Part shown: positions 47,015-57,515 of the stretch, one piece after another
Numbering within the stretch: the stretch's first letter is position 1
How the letters are laid out: every line of letters begins with the position of its first letter
NCBI GenBank assembly: GCA_025054875.1
Contig: JANWYS010000001.1
Location: 24,703 to 88,702, forward strand
DNA length: 64,000 bases
Reading direction: 5' to 3'
From: Cytophagaceae bacterium
GTDB lineage: Bacteria > Bacteroidota > Bacteroidia > Cytophagales > Cytophagaceae
The notes under the pieces: model-generated
The model's database searches: none
Seen by the model: the letters and a program-made list of their open reading frames with translations, nothing else
Told to the model about the DNA's origin: nothing
Program-made: the position numbers and the translations under genes

Positions 47015-47496
47015 TACGAAGTTCGCCATTTGTATAAACTCCCGCATGCGACATATTCAGCTGTGATGCCGTACCGATTTGGAGTTATTTCTAAATCATG
47101 AGCATATTCCTGGTTAAGGGTGTAGTGAAAATAATAAGAACCAGGTACAAGATGTCTTGAAGCACGTAGCCAACCGTGCTACGAATTTTTAGCTGCCTGC
47201 GCATGTACAGCGACACGATTGCTTTACAGTATTATGTATTGAAAAAAGTTTACTTATAAAAATAATGCATGTTATTATGATAAAATCTTAGCCGTTGTAT
47301 ATGTATACATAGGATTCGTCTGAAATGCCAACAGCATTAGTTGACTTTTTCAATATGTTGGACAGATGAATCTGTTCCGGTACCTCGAAAAAATAATCAG
47401 CCTAAAATCTATATTTAGTTTGTTTCTGTAATATTTTTTATAATTTAAAGGCTGAACTAGTTTTTTAAATTCTGTTACCTTAATTAAACGAATTTC
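47015..47496. other. Intergenic region upstream of the glucosidase
   Basis: No gene is seen. Weak inverted repeats occur (CCTGGTT and AACCAGG near 47109-47146; AGCACG and CGTGCT near 47158-47180). A TTTG at 47419-47422 with TAATTTAA 18 bases on (47441-47448) is a poor promoter match. Confidence 0.35.
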
Positions 47497-50139
47497 ATGA
47501 TGATAAACGCTGAGAAAAAAAGAGTACTTGAATCTCCAGATAATACGGGGTGGAAAAAATGGGGCCCTTACCTTACCGAACGCCAATGGGGAACTGTTCG
47601 CGAAGATTACAGCCCGGATGGTTCGGCATGGGAGTTTACTCCGCACGACCATGCCAGAAGTAAAGCATATCGCTGGGGCGAAGAAGGTATAGGCGGTATT
47701 TGCGACAATAAACAAAATCTCTGTTTTGCATTAGCTTTGTGGAATGGTAAAGACCCTATTCTAAAAGAACGCCTCTTCGGCCTTACCGGAAATGAAGGCA
47801 ATCACGGAGAAGATTGTAAAGAATTGTACTACTATTTAGATAGTACGCCTACTCATTCCTACATGAAAATGTTATACAAATATCCTCAACAAGAATATCC
47901 TTACAAATTGCTCGTTGAGGAAACTCGCAGGAGGAGCCGTTTAGAACCGGAATTTGAGATATTAGACACTCATGTTTTTGATGACAACAAATATTTTGAT
48001 GTGTTTATTGAATATGCCAAAGCCGACAAAGACGATGTGCTCATCAAAATATCTGCATACAACCGTGCAAGTGTGGATGCTTTCTTAAACCTTCTTCCTA
48101 CTTTTTGGTTCAGAAACACATGGGCATGGGGCTACAATCCCTACAAGCCCCTCATGAACGCAGATGGACGCAATTGCATAAACGTACGAAACGAACGTAT
48201 AGGCGGCAACTTCTTCATTTATGCGGAACAAGAAGCCGATATACTTTTTTGCGATAATGAAACCAATACCGAAAGGTTATATGGAGTGAAACACGCTTAT
48301 GCCCAATATTATAAAGATGGCATTAATGAATACATCACAAAAGGAAACCTGTCAGCAATAAATCCTGCACAGGAAGGCACTAAATGTTGCTTTAATTACC
48401 GATTTCAAGTGCCCGCCTTTGCTCACGTGGAGATAAAACTACGAATGTGCAACTACTGGAATGATGCACCTTTTAGTAACTTTGAGGAGATATTCAGAGC
48501 ACGCATCAAAGAAGCAGACGAGTTTTACGCCGAATTACAAAAGCATGTTATTGATGATGAAATGAAAGTTGTGCAACGCCAGGCTTTTGCCGGAATGCTA
48601 TGGACAAAACAATTTTACTATTTCAATGTCAATCAATGGTTAGAAGGCGACCCTGCTCAGATACCGCCACCCGAACAACGTAAATATGGGCGTAACTGCC
48701 ACTGGCGTCATATGAACAATGAAAATATAATATCCATGCCCGACAAATGGGAATATCCATGGTATGCCGCATGGGATCTGGCTTTTCATTGCCTGCCTTT
48801 AGCCCGGTTAGATTCTGCCTTTGCCAAACGCCAACTCGAAATACTGCTGCGCGAATACTACATGCATCCCAATGGGCAGATTCCTGCTTATGAGTGGAAT
48901 TTTGGTGATGTAAACCCCCCTGTACATGCATGGGCTACCTTTCGCGTGTATCAGATAGACAAGGAAATGAATGGCGGGAAAGGAGATGTAGCATTTCTGG
49001 AGAAAATTTATCATAAACTCTTACTCAATTTTACCTGGTGGGTAAATCAGAAAGACTCTGGTGGTAACAACATATTTGAAGGTGGATTCTTAGGGCTGGA
49101 TAACATTGGAGTATTTGACAGAAGTAAACCTCTGCCCACCGGAGGCACACTCGAACAAGCCGATGGTACCAGCTGGATGGCTATGTATTCCCTGAATATG
49201 CTACGCATAGCATGTGAATTATCTTTGTACAATCCGGTCTATCAGGATATGGCTTCCAAATTTTTTGAACACTTCCTTCACATTGCCGGAGCATTGTTTA
49301 ACCTAAGCGGAAGAGGAGTAGATCTGTGGGACGATGAAGACCAATTCTTCTACGACATGCTCCATTTACCCAATGGCGAGAGTATGCACCTGAAGGTTCG
49401 CTCCATGGTTGGCCTTATACCCCTCTACGCTGTGGAAGTACTGGAACCCCACTTCCTGGAAAAACTACCCATCTTCAAACGCAGGGTAGAATGGGTACTC
49501 GCTAACCGTCCCGACCTTGCCAGCCTTATTTCCCGTTGGTATGACAGTGGTACCGGAGAAACACGGCTTCTCTCTTTGCTTCGTGGAAGCCGCATGAAGC
49601 GCCTTTTCCGGCGCATGCTCGATGAGTCAGAGTTCTTATCCGAATACGGCATTCGTGCCCTCTCAAAATATCACAAAGATAACCCTTATGAGTTTTGGGT
49701 TGGTAATGAAGTATTCAGAGTGGCATACACACCCGCAGAATCAGACTCAGGACTATTCGGAGGAAATTCTAACTGGAGAGGCCCCATATGGTTTCCCGTA
49801 AACTTTTTGCTCATAGATTCCATGCTCAAGTTTCATCAATACTATGGCGACGACTTTAAGATAGAATACCCCACACACTCCGGAAATTACACTACTATTC
49901 GTCACGCTGCCATAGAAGTGGCTAAAAGATTGATACGCATTTTTACGCACGACAAAAACGGACATCGCCCCGTAAATGGAGAGTATACACGACTGGACAC
50001 TGACCCGTATTTCAAAGACTTGATTTTATTCTACGAATATTTTCACGGCGATACCGGAAAAGGGATTGGTGCTTCTCACCAAACCGGATGGACGGGTTTA
50101 GTTGCTGAGCTCATCTCTGAATTTGGTAATGAACAATAA
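47497..50139 (+). CDS. GH63-like (MGH1-like) glucosidase
   Basis: An 880-residue glycoside hydrolase of the MGH1-like/GH63 (alpha/alpha)6-barrel group, cleaving terminal glucose. No signal peptide is evident, so it is probably cytoplasmic. The N-terminal beta domain contains YLTERQWGTVREDYSPDGSA and AYRWGEEGIGGICD. The barrel contains YPWYAAWDLAFHCLPLA with a likely catalytic Asp, YEWNFGDVNPPVHAWA, GGTLEQADGTSWMAMY and SNWRGPIWFPVNFLL. It precedes a glucose dehydrogenase by 20 bases, which supports glucose as product. The donor (trehalose-like, glucan or glucosylglycerate-like) cannot be read from sequence. Confidence 0.85.
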   Translation: MMINAEKKRVLESPDNTGWKKWGPYLTERQWGTVREDYSPDGSAWEFTPHDHARSKAYRWGEEGIGGICDNKQNLCFALALWNGKDPILKERLFGLTGNEGNHGEDCKELYYYLDSTPTHSYMKMLYKYPQQEYPYKLLVEETRRRSRLEPEFEILDTHVFDDNKYFDVFIEYAKADKDDVLIKISAYNRASVDAFLNLLPTFWFRNTWAWGYNPYKPLMNADGRNCINVRNERIGGNFFIYAEQEADILFCDNETNTERLYGVKHAYAQYYKDGINEYITKGNLSAINPAQEGTKCCFNYRFQVPAFAHVEIKLRMCNYWNDAPFSNFEEIFRARIKEADEFYAELQKHVIDDEMKVVQRQAFAGMLWTKQFYYFNVNQWLEGDPAQIPPPEQRKYGRNCHWRHMNNENIISMPDKWEYPWYAAWDLAFHCLPLARLDSAFAKRQLEILLREYYMHPNGQIPAYEWNFGDVNPPVHAWATFRVYQIDKEMNGGKGDVAFLEKIYHKLLLNFTWWVNQKDSGGNNIFEGGFLGLDNIGVFDRSKPLPTGGTLEQADGTSWMAMYSLNMLRIACELSLYNPVYQDMASKFFEHFLHIAGALFNLSGRGVDLWDDEDQFFYDMLHLPNGESMHLKVRSMVGLIPLYAVEVLEPHFLEKLPIFKRRVEWVLANRPDLASLISRWYDSGTGETRLLSLLRGSRMKRLFRRMLDESEFLSEYGIRALSKYHKDNPYEFWVGNEVFRVAYTPAESDSGLFGGNSNWRGPIWFPVNFLLIDSMLKFHQYYGDDFKIEYPTHSGNYTTIRHAAIEVAKRLIRIFTHDKNGHRPVNGEYTRLDTDPYFKDLILFYEYFHGDTGKGIGASHQTGWTGLVAELISEFGNEQ

Positions 50140-50159
50140 ACTTTTAAACCCTTATACAT

Positions 50160-51257
50160 ATGAAAGTAATAACAACCGTACCTGGCAGTAAAATCATTGA
50201 AATCAAAGAGAGACCGGAACCACAAATATCTCAACCCGATGAGATAAAATTAAAAATCACAAAAATCGGGATTTGCGGCACCGATCGCGAAATCGCACAT
50301 GGAGGCAGAGCTGATGCACCTCCCGGAACGAACGAATTAGTTTTAGGCCACGAAATGTTAGGCCGTGTAGTAGCTGTCGGTGAAAATGTGACCAAAGTAA
50401 AACCCGGCGACTATGCCGTCTTTACCGTTCGCAGAGATTGTGGCGAATGTGCACCTTGTAATGTTGGAAGAAACGATATGTGCCAAACCGGTAAATACAC
50501 CGAGCGTGGAATACGTGCTTACGATGGCTACATGGCCGAATATGTGGTAGACAAAGAAAAATACTGCTTACGCGTGCCCGATGATTTAGTGGATCTTGGC
50601 GTGCTTACCGAACCCATGTCTGTTTCGGTAAAAGCTGTGGATGAAGCTTTGAAAATTCAAGCTGCCCGCATACCCGGCGCAACATATGATGGATGGCTGA
50701 AAGGACGCACAGCCTTAGTAGTAGGCTTAGGCCCCATAGGATTGCTTGGTGCTATAGCCCTAAGACTACGAGGTGCAGAAGTACTTGGAATGGATATCGT
50801 AGATGAAAACTCCCCCCGCCCCTCTGTGCTAAAAGCCATCGGTGGAAAATACATCAACGGTAAAGAAGTGAAGGCAGATACTATTGACGAATTGCATGGC
50901 CACATCGATCTCATCTTTGAGGCCGCAGGTGTTGCCAAGCTAGGATTCGACATCATAGACGCATTAGGCATAAACGGCATTTATGTGATGACCGGTGTAC
51001 CTGGTGCTGACCGCCCCGCCGATATCGCTGCCGGTGCCATCATGCAACAAATGGTGTTGATGAATCAGGTTATGATCGGTAGCGTAAACGCGAGTATGGA
51101 ACACAATCTCATGGCACTTAACGACATGGCAGAATGTAAGAAAAAATGGCCTGGTGTGCTCGAAAGTATCATCACCGAAGTAATGCCTTATACCAAAATA
51201 AACGAAGCCCTCGCCAACACTCACTCGGATGAAATAAAAACCATCATCGAGTTTTGA
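50160..51257 (+). CDS. Zinc-dependent glucose 1-dehydrogenase (MDR superfamily)
   Basis: A 365-residue medium-chain dehydrogenase close to Sulfolobus/Thermoplasma glucose dehydrogenases, oxidising glucose to gluconolactone with NAD(P)+. Catalytic zinc ligands are the Cys of GICGTDREIAHGG and the His/Glu of LGHEMLG. The structural zinc site is the cysteine cluster DCGECAPCNVGRNDMC. The nucleotide motif is VVGLGPIGLLGAIAL. The conserved VLTEPMSVSVKAVDEA matches the family's ligand Glu region. It follows the glucosidase gene, so the pair would convert a glucoside to gluconate. Length is normal. Confidence 0.88.
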   Translation: MKVITTVPGSKIIEIKERPEPQISQPDEIKLKITKIGICGTDREIAHGGRADAPPGTNELVLGHEMLGRVVAVGENVTKVKPGDYAVFTVRRDCGECAPCNVGRNDMCQTGKYTERGIRAYDGYMAEYVVDKEKYCLRVPDDLVDLGVLTEPMSVSVKAVDEALKIQAARIPGATYDGWLKGRTALVVGLGPIGLLGAIALRLRGAEVLGMDIVDENSPRPSVLKAIGGKYINGKEVKADTIDELHGHIDLIFEAAGVAKLGFDIIDALGINGIYVMTGVPGADRPADIAAGAIMQQMVLMNQVMIGSVNASMEHNLMALNDMAECKKKWPGVLESIITEVMPYTKINEALANTHSDEIKTIIEF

Positions 51258-51641
51258 GTACAGAGTGTTGTAATGACGAATGTGACAATCCAAACAACCA
51301 ATTGACTTTCTGTCGCAAACTTAAATTGTTTTACAAACAGAAGGTTTATATTGTTTGTTGTCATGGTGTTGAATTTTATGGTTATTTCTAAAAGATTAAC
51401 TTACTTCATACTTTAACCTGATGCCTCAAAAACTATTTTAAGTTTTTTGCGGTTAGGATTGTATTGGCTGTCAAATTAAACTAATTTTACAAAACCAAAA
51501 CTATTGCCGTTTTTTATGCGTAAAATTTCAGGCTATTTTGAAAGATTATGAGGCACAAAAACAATATTATGCTTTTAAAAACGGTGGTGTTCAATAAAAT
51601 TATGTACTTTTCGCAATAATGTCGTGGGGATTTATTTCAAA
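51258..51641. other. Intergenic region upstream of the efflux operon
   Basis: No gene is seen and no TetR-type regulator is encoded. TACTTTTC at 51605-51612 is one base from the -7 consensus and lies 30 bases before the chosen start of the efflux operon. No convincing -33 box is visible. Confidence 0.35.
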
Positions 51642-52769
51642 ATGAGGTTGAAACAATTAGTGTTTTATGGAACTATATGTAATGTAATTTTGAGTTCCTG
51701 TGGCGAAAAGAGAAAGGAAAATAACAAGCCTGAATCCTTTCCGGTTTTTACTGTGTATCAAAAAAATATACCCTTACAAAAAGAATATGTGGCAGATATA
51801 GATGCCATAAAAAATGTGGCTATCTATGCAAGAGTAGAGGGATATTTGGAAAGAGTTCATATAGATGAAGGCTGTGAGGTAAAAAAAGGTGACCTGTTGT
51901 TTTCCATAAACAGTGCAGAATATGCAGCAGAATTGAAAAAAGCCAAGGCGAATTTGTCTGAGTCAATAGCTCTTGCCAAAGAAGCTGAGTTGGGAAGAGA
52001 TAAAACAAAGATGCTTGTACAACAGGGGGTGGTATCAACTGCCGAACTGGAAGTGGCCGAAGCCCGATACAGTGCTGCATTAGCTAAAGTAGAGGAAGCC
52101 AGGTCACTGGTACAAAATGCTGAAATACGCTTGTACCACACCAAAATCTATGCACCTTTTGACGGCATGATTAATCGCATACCTTATAAAGTGGGAAGCC
52201 TCATACACGAGGGGACCGAGCTCACTACCATATCCGACATCAGCGAGATTTTTGCTTACTTCAGCGTTTCGGAAAGTGAATATATACAGTACGTAAAAGA
52301 GGGATTCAATTTTAAAGACGATGATGTTATCACGGAGCTGTTTCTTGCCGATGGCACAGAGCATTTATATGAAGGTAAAATAGAAACCATGGAAGGACAG
52401 TTTAATGAAAGCACTGGTTCTATAGCTTTTCGCGCACGATTCAAGAATAAAGATAAGCTTCTCAAACACGGATCCACCGGTATTATTCGTGTTTCAAAAA
52501 GCTCTAAGGAATGCGTGTTGGTACCTCAGAAAGCTACCTTTGAAATACAAGATAAGTACTTCGTATATCTGGTAAATGACAGCAATCAGGTAACTATAAA
52601 ATCATTTGTTCCCGCACAAAGGTATCATCACTATTATGTTGTTCAGTCAGGACTAAAAGCAGGCGACAGAGTGATATATGAAGGTATACAAACCGTACGC
52701 AAAGGTATGAGAATAACTCCCCAAAAAGTTTCTACGGATAGCATAGAAGTCGTTAGTATTAGTCAATGA
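51642..52769 (+). CDS. RND efflux periplasmic adaptor (lipoprotein)
   Basis: A 375-residue membrane-fusion protein joining the RND pump to the outer-membrane channel. I use ATG at 51642, which gives a lipoprotein signal (MRLKQLVFYGTICNVILSSC, Cys20 lipidated); a GTG start 18 bases upstream adds six residues. The domain order is a lipoyl-like segment (IYARVEGYLERVHIDEGCEV), a coiled-coil hairpin (about 95-160), a second lipoyl half (IYAPFDGMINRIPYKVGSLI) and beta-barrel/membrane-proximal domains. It is first in the efflux operon, 15 bases before the pump gene. Confidence 0.92.
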   Translation: MRLKQLVFYGTICNVILSSCGEKRKENNKPESFPVFTVYQKNIPLQKEYVADIDAIKNVAIYARVEGYLERVHIDEGCEVKKGDLLFSINSAEYAAELKKAKANLSESIALAKEAELGRDKTKMLVQQGVVSTAELEVAEARYSAALAKVEEARSLVQNAEIRLYHTKIYAPFDGMINRIPYKVGSLIHEGTELTTISDISEIFAYFSVSESEYIQYVKEGFNFKDDDVITELFLADGTEHLYEGKIETMEGQFNESTGSIAFRARFKNKDKLLKHGSTGIIRVSKSSKECVLVPQKATFEIQDKYFVYLVNDSNQVTIKSFVPAQRYHHYYVVQSGLKAGDRVIYEGIQTVRKGMRITPQKVSTDSIEVVSISQ

Positions 52770-52784
52770 TAATTTGAAAAGAAA

Positions 52785-55700
52785 GTGTTATACACATTTA
52801 TAAAAAGGCCGGTACTTTCGATCGTAATATCTATTCTCATAGTATTAATGGGTGTTTTGGCTTATACTGATCTACCCATTACACAATATCCTGATATTAT
52901 TCCTCCCTCAGTCACCGTAACTACCCGCTACATTGGAGCAAATGCAGAAGTATGCGCAAAAGCCGTAGCCACTCCTATAGAAAGAGCTATAAACGGAGTG
53001 CCCGGCATGACCTACATGTCTACCGTATCCAGCAACAACGGCACTACCATCACCACCGTTTACTTCCGTGCAGGAGTTGACCCCGATGTAGCAGCCGTAA
53101 ACGTACAGAACCGTGTGCAAACAGTAATTGACGAGCTACCCGAGGAAGTTTTAAAAAATGGTGTTTCCGTAGAAAAAGAGATAAACAGCATGCTGCTCTA
53201 TCTCAACCTGATGAGTACCGATACCCTTATGGATGAAAAGTTTGTATACAACTTTGCCGACATCAACATACTACCCGAACTGAAAAGGATAGACGGTGTA
53301 GGCTTTGCTGAAATTATGGGTGCACAGGATTACTCCATGCGTGTATGGTTGAAACCCGACAGGATGGCTATTCATAAAGTATCTAGCCAAGACATCATCC
53401 AAGCCATACGTGCTCAAAATATAGAAGCTGCTCCCGGAAGGCTTGGAGAGAGTTCCGATAAGCAAGCTCAGGTATTAGAATACGTGCTTAAATATACCGG
53501 AAAATTTTTTACCCCTGCACAGTATGAAAACATTGTCATACGCTCTTATGCCAACGGCTCTATCCTTCGCCTGAAAGACCTCGCCGAAGTTGAGTTTGGT
53601 TCACTAAGCTACAATATGCTTTCCAAAACCGATGGGAAACCATCCGCATCCATCATGCTGAAACAACGCCCCGGTTCTAATGCGAGAGAAGTAATTCAAA
53701 ATGTAAAAAATAAAATGGAACAATTGAAAGCTTCCATATTTCCGGAGGGCATGTATTATAATGTAGCATACGACGTATCGCGTTTTCTGGATGCTTCCAT
53801 TCATGAGGTTGTACGAACCTTGATAGAAGCAATAATACTGGTTTTTATCGTTGTGTTTATTTTTTTACAAGACTTGCGGTCTACCATCATTCCTGCACTG
53901 GCCATACCCGTGTCCTTGATAGGTACTTTGTTCTTCATGTCGCTCATGGATTTTTCTCTCAATCTCCTCACCCTGTTTGCTTTGGTACTGGCCATAGGTA
54001 TTGTGGTAGATAACGCCATTGTAGTGGTGGAAGCTGTGCATACCAAAATGAGCAAAGGCCTCAATGCCCGGGATGCTACATTTGAAGCCATCAAAGAAAT
54101 TGGCACGGCAATCATCAGTCTTACCTTAGTAATGTCTGCTGTATTTGTGCCGATTGCCTTCATCACCGGACCCGTGGGCGTATTTTACAAACAATTTTCT
54201 CTTACCCTGGCGGTGGCTATCGTCATTTCCGGAATAAATGCACTCACTCTCACTCCTGCGCTGTGCGCACTCATGCTAAAGCACCATGATACACATACTC
54301 TCTCCCGTTCTGATAAAAGTAGTACATTGCAAAAGTTTTTTTCCGCATTCAATACGCGTTACACTCAGTTAGAAAATTTTTATAAAGCATCAATTGCCCG
54401 CATAGCACATAAGAAAACAATCACTATAGGTTTATCTTTGTCTTTTTCTTTGCTTGCTTGCCTATTGGCACTCTACTTACCTACCGGATTCATCCCCAAT
54501 GAAGATCAGGGAATGATTTACGTAAACGTTACCACACCAACCGGAGCTACCGTTGAACGCACCGAAAAAGTATTGGACAAAATTCAGGCCATCGCTAAAG
54601 AAATAAAAAGCGTAGAATCCATGTCTTCATTAGCTGGTTACTCATTGATATCTGAAGCAGCAGGTGCTTCTTATGGAATGGGCATGATCAACCTCATCCC
54701 ATGGAACAAAAGAAAAGAATCGGTACGTGATATAATAGAAGAATTAAATATTCGCTGCAAAGATATCAAAGATGCCACCATTGAATTTTTGCCGCCTCCG
54801 GCCGTACCGGGTTTCGGAAATGCCAGCGGGTTCGAGCTTAGGATATTAGATCGCACAGGGAAAGGCGACCTGCAGTATACCTCTGAAAATGTAAAAAAAT
54901 TCCTGGAAGAACTCGAGGCAGCTCCTGAAATAAAAAACGTATACACCAGCTTCGATGCTACATTCCCTCAATATATGATTCACATACTTTACGATGTAGC
55001 TGCAAAAAAAGGAATATCCGTAGAAAACGCCATGGATAACCTCCAAACTCTTGTAGGAAGTTATTATACTTCTAACTTCATACGCTTTGGAATGATGTAT
55101 AAAGTGATGGTGCAAGCTCATCCTAAATATCGTAAAAACCCCGAAGACATTTTACAGATGTATGTCAAAAACGACCGAGGAGAAATGGTTCCTTATTCCA
55201 CCTTCATAAAACTTGAGCGCGTATATGGCCCCGAACAACTTACAAGATATAATATGTTTACTTCCGCCATGATAGTAGGTGAGCCGGAAAGTGGCTTCAG
55301 CAGCGGCGATGCTATAAAAGCCGTGCAAAGAATAGCCAAAGAAAAATTACCTAAAGGATTTACCTATGAATGGTCTGGAGTTACTCGTGAAGAAATACAG
55401 TCAGGTTCACAGAGTATATACATTTTTATCATTTGCCTGGTATTTGTTTACTTGTTACTTTCTGCTCAATATGAGAGTTTTCTACTTCCCTTGCCTGTGA
55501 TACTATCTCTGCCGGGTGGCATACTTGGAGCATACATGGGCTTATGGTTAATGGGGCTGGAAAATAATATTTACGCACAAGTAGCTATGGTTATGCTCAT
55601 AGGCATGCTTGGGAAAAACGCTATACTCATTGTAGAGTATGCCATTCTGAAAAACAAAGAAGGTATGTCTGTACTACAAGCATCCATAGAAGGCGCTTCT

Positions 55701-55904
55701 ATGAGATTACGTCCTATTATTATGACCTCATTTGCCTTTATAGCCGGACTGGTGCCATTATGCCTCTCCTCGGGTGCCGGTGCGCTTGGAAACCGTTCTA
55801 TTGGCTCAGCAGCAGCCGGAGGTATGCTCATAGGGACTATCGCAGGATTAATAGTTATCCCGGGGTTGTACGTTATATTTGCACCTAAAAAAATTAAACG
55901 TTAA
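52785..55904 (+). CDS. RND multidrug efflux pump, HAE1 (AcrB-like)
   Basis: A 1039-residue inner-membrane proton-driven pump with 12 membrane segments and two large periplasmic loops. It starts at GTG (MLYTFIKRPVLSIVISIL). The N-terminal DLPITQYPDIIPPSVTVTTR, the porter domain and IMLKQRPGSNAREV are typical. In the relay segment GIVVDNAIVVVEAV, E. coli Asp407 is kept but Asp408 is Asn; the partner Lys is present in GMLGKNAILIVEYA. Such VDN forms occur in some Bacteroidota pumps, as I recall. Substrates probably include hydrophobic drugs or bile-like compounds, not readable here. It is the middle gene of a three-gene operon. Confidence 0.93.
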   Translation: MLYTFIKRPVLSIVISILIVLMGVLAYTDLPITQYPDIIPPSVTVTTRYIGANAEVCAKAVATPIERAINGVPGMTYMSTVSSNNGTTITTVYFRAGVDPDVAAVNVQNRVQTVIDELPEEVLKNGVSVEKEINSMLLYLNLMSTDTLMDEKFVYNFADINILPELKRIDGVGFAEIMGAQDYSMRVWLKPDRMAIHKVSSQDIIQAIRAQNIEAAPGRLGESSDKQAQVLEYVLKYTGKFFTPAQYENIVIRSYANGSILRLKDLAEVEFGSLSYNMLSKTDGKPSASIMLKQRPGSNAREVIQNVKNKMEQLKASIFPEGMYYNVAYDVSRFLDASIHEVVRTLIEAIILVFIVVFIFLQDLRSTIIPALAIPVSLIGTLFFMSLMDFSLNLLTLFALVLAIGIVVDNAIVVVEAVHTKMSKGLNARDATFEAIKEIGTAIISLTLVMSAVFVPIAFITGPVGVFYKQFSLTLAVAIVISGINALTLTPALCALMLKHHDTHTLSRSDKSSTLQKFFSAFNTRYTQLENFYKASIARIAHKKTITIGLSLSFSLLACLLALYLPTGFIPNEDQGMIYVNVTTPTGATVERTEKVLDKIQAIAKEIKSVESMSSLAGYSLISEAAGASYGMGMINLIPWNKRKESVRDIIEELNIRCKDIKDATIEFLPPPAVPGFGNASGFELRILDRTGKGDLQYTSENVKKFLEELEAAPEIKNVYTSFDATFPQYMIHILYDVAAKKGISVENAMDNLQTLVGSYYTSNFIRFGMMYKVMVQAHPKYRKNPEDILQMYVKNDRGEMVPYSTFIKLERVYGPEQLTRYNMFTSAMIVGEPESGFSSGDAIKAVQRIAKEKLPKGFTYEWSGVTREEIQSGSQSIYIFIICLVFVYLLLSAQYESFLLPLPVILSLPGGILGAYMGLWLMGLENNIYAQVAMVMLIGMLGKNAILIVEYAILKNKEGMSVLQASIEGASMRLRPIIMTSFAFIAGLVPLCLSSGAGALGNRSIGSAAAGGMLIGTIAGLIVIPGLYVIFAPKKIKR

Positions 55905-55905
55905 G

Positions 55906-57348
55906 ATGAGAATTTCAGGCATCGTACATAAAATTAAATTCCTCGTTCTCTTCAGCATGCTGTACGGGTGCCACACCTACAATAAAGCCCCCCAATATCC
56001 TTCCATCAAATTGCCCGAAGGACTATCCGTTGATTCCTCTAAAACCAGCATAGACAAAATGCAATGGCGGACATTCTTCACAGACACCATATTAATCAGT
56101 TTGATTGATGAGGCTCTTAAAAATAATCCCGATATGCTCATGGCTACTCAGCGTATCGAACTGGCAAGAAGTTTTCTCATGCAATCCAGAGGAAGCTATC
56201 TTCCCTACATATCTGCAGACATCTCTGCCTCAACTAACAAACTCGGTGAATATACCGCCGATGGTGTTGGCAACTTCGACTCCAACCTCAGTAGCAATGT
56301 GCCGGATGACAAAAAAATACCTTCACCCCTCACCGATTACTTCATGGGGTTAAGATCGAGTTGGGAAATTGATATATGGGGGAAACTTCGAAACCTGCGA
56401 AGAGCTGCCTATGCACGATTTGTAGCCTCTGAAAAAGGGAAACATTGGGTCACCACTTCGCTCGTTGCACATGTAGCCTCTCTGTACTATACCCTTTTGG
56501 CCTACGATCAGGAATTGATGATCATTCAAAAAAACGTAGAACTCCAAAAAGAAATTTTAGAAACCATAAAAAATTTGAAGGAAGCCGGCAAAGCTAATGA
56601 ACTGGCAATAAAACAATCTACTGCGCAATACATGCATACACAATTCATGGAAATACTTATCAAGCAAAACATCCAAAAAACCGAAAATGAACTCAATAAT
56701 CTACTGGGCAGATACCCTCAGCCCATACAGCGTATAGATTATGATGCTCAAAATCCAATAGCAGAAAATTTTTTAAAATCCATTCCACCAAGTCTCTTAC
56801 TGAACAGGCCGGATGTACAACAAGCAGAATGGGAATTAAAAGCCTCTGAGAAAGAGCTAAAAGCTGCAAGAGCTGCATTCCTGCCATCTTTAGCCATCTC
56901 TGCACATACCGGATACAATGCCTTCGTCATAGATCCCTTATTGTCTCCCGCTTCCTTTGTTTATGGAGCATTAGCCGGAATGAGTGCTCCATTGTTGCAA
57001 GGCAGAAGAATAAAAGCTAACCACAAAGCAGCGCTTGCCAGGAATTATGAAGCCTACTATGCCTATCAAAAAACTATTCTTAATGCTTACAAAGAAGTTC
57101 AAACCAACTTACAGAAAATTGAAGCCTACAACAAGGCTATGAAACTGAAAGAAGTAGAAGTACAAATTCTGACGGAAGGAGTAGTAGCCTCTGATTACCT
57201 CTTCAAAGCCGGATATGCGTCTTACCTGGAAGTAATTTTTGCGCAAAAAAACGTGCTCGAAGCCGAACTGCAACTGGTAGATACTCGCAAAGAAAAGTAT
57301 CTGGCTCTGGTTGACCTATACTATTCGCTTGGAGGCGGATGGCAATAG
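55906..57348 (+). CDS. TolC-like outer-membrane efflux lipoprotein (NodT/OprM type)
   Basis: The outer-membrane channel of the RND system. I use ATG at 55906, one base after the pump's stop codon; a TTG 27 bases upstream would overlap the pump gene. The leader FLVLFSMLYGC gives a lipidated Cys22. The 480-residue chain has two OEP repeats: LIDEALKNNPDMLMATQRIE and the second-half WELKASEKELKAARAAFLPS, with PDVQQAEW at the second repeat start, and GLRSSWEIDIWGKLRNLRRA at the equatorial strand. It completes the adaptor-pump-channel operon, so all three parts come from one transcript. Confidence 0.92.
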   Translation: MRISGIVHKIKFLVLFSMLYGCHTYNKAPQYPSIKLPEGLSVDSSKTSIDKMQWRTFFTDTILISLIDEALKNNPDMLMATQRIELARSFLMQSRGSYLPYISADISASTNKLGEYTADGVGNFDSNLSSNVPDDKKIPSPLTDYFMGLRSSWEIDIWGKLRNLRRAAYARFVASEKGKHWVTTSLVAHVASLYYTLLAYDQELMIIQKNVELQKEILETIKNLKEAGKANELAIKQSTAQYMHTQFMEILIKQNIQKTENELNNLLGRYPQPIQRIDYDAQNPIAENFLKSIPPSLLLNRPDVQQAEWELKASEKELKAARAAFLPSLAISAHTGYNAFVIDPLLSPASFVYGALAGMSAPLLQGRRIKANHKAALARNYEAYYAYQKTILNAYKEVQTNLQKIEAYNKAMKLKEVEVQILTEGVVASDYLFKAGYASYLEVIFAQKNVLEAELQLVDTRKEKYLALVDLYYSLGGGWQ

Positions 57349-57515
57349 TATAGCGGTGAAACAACTCTTTTCACTAATGGTATCTCATTTCATGCAGTAA
57401 AAAACATTAGGAATTCACAAAGCAACAAAACCATTACTAATGAATTTGCTTAGGAGTTGTATTCTGTAGTGATTAAAATTGAAGTGCGGGGCTTTCTGAT
57501 TCACCTGACAAAATG

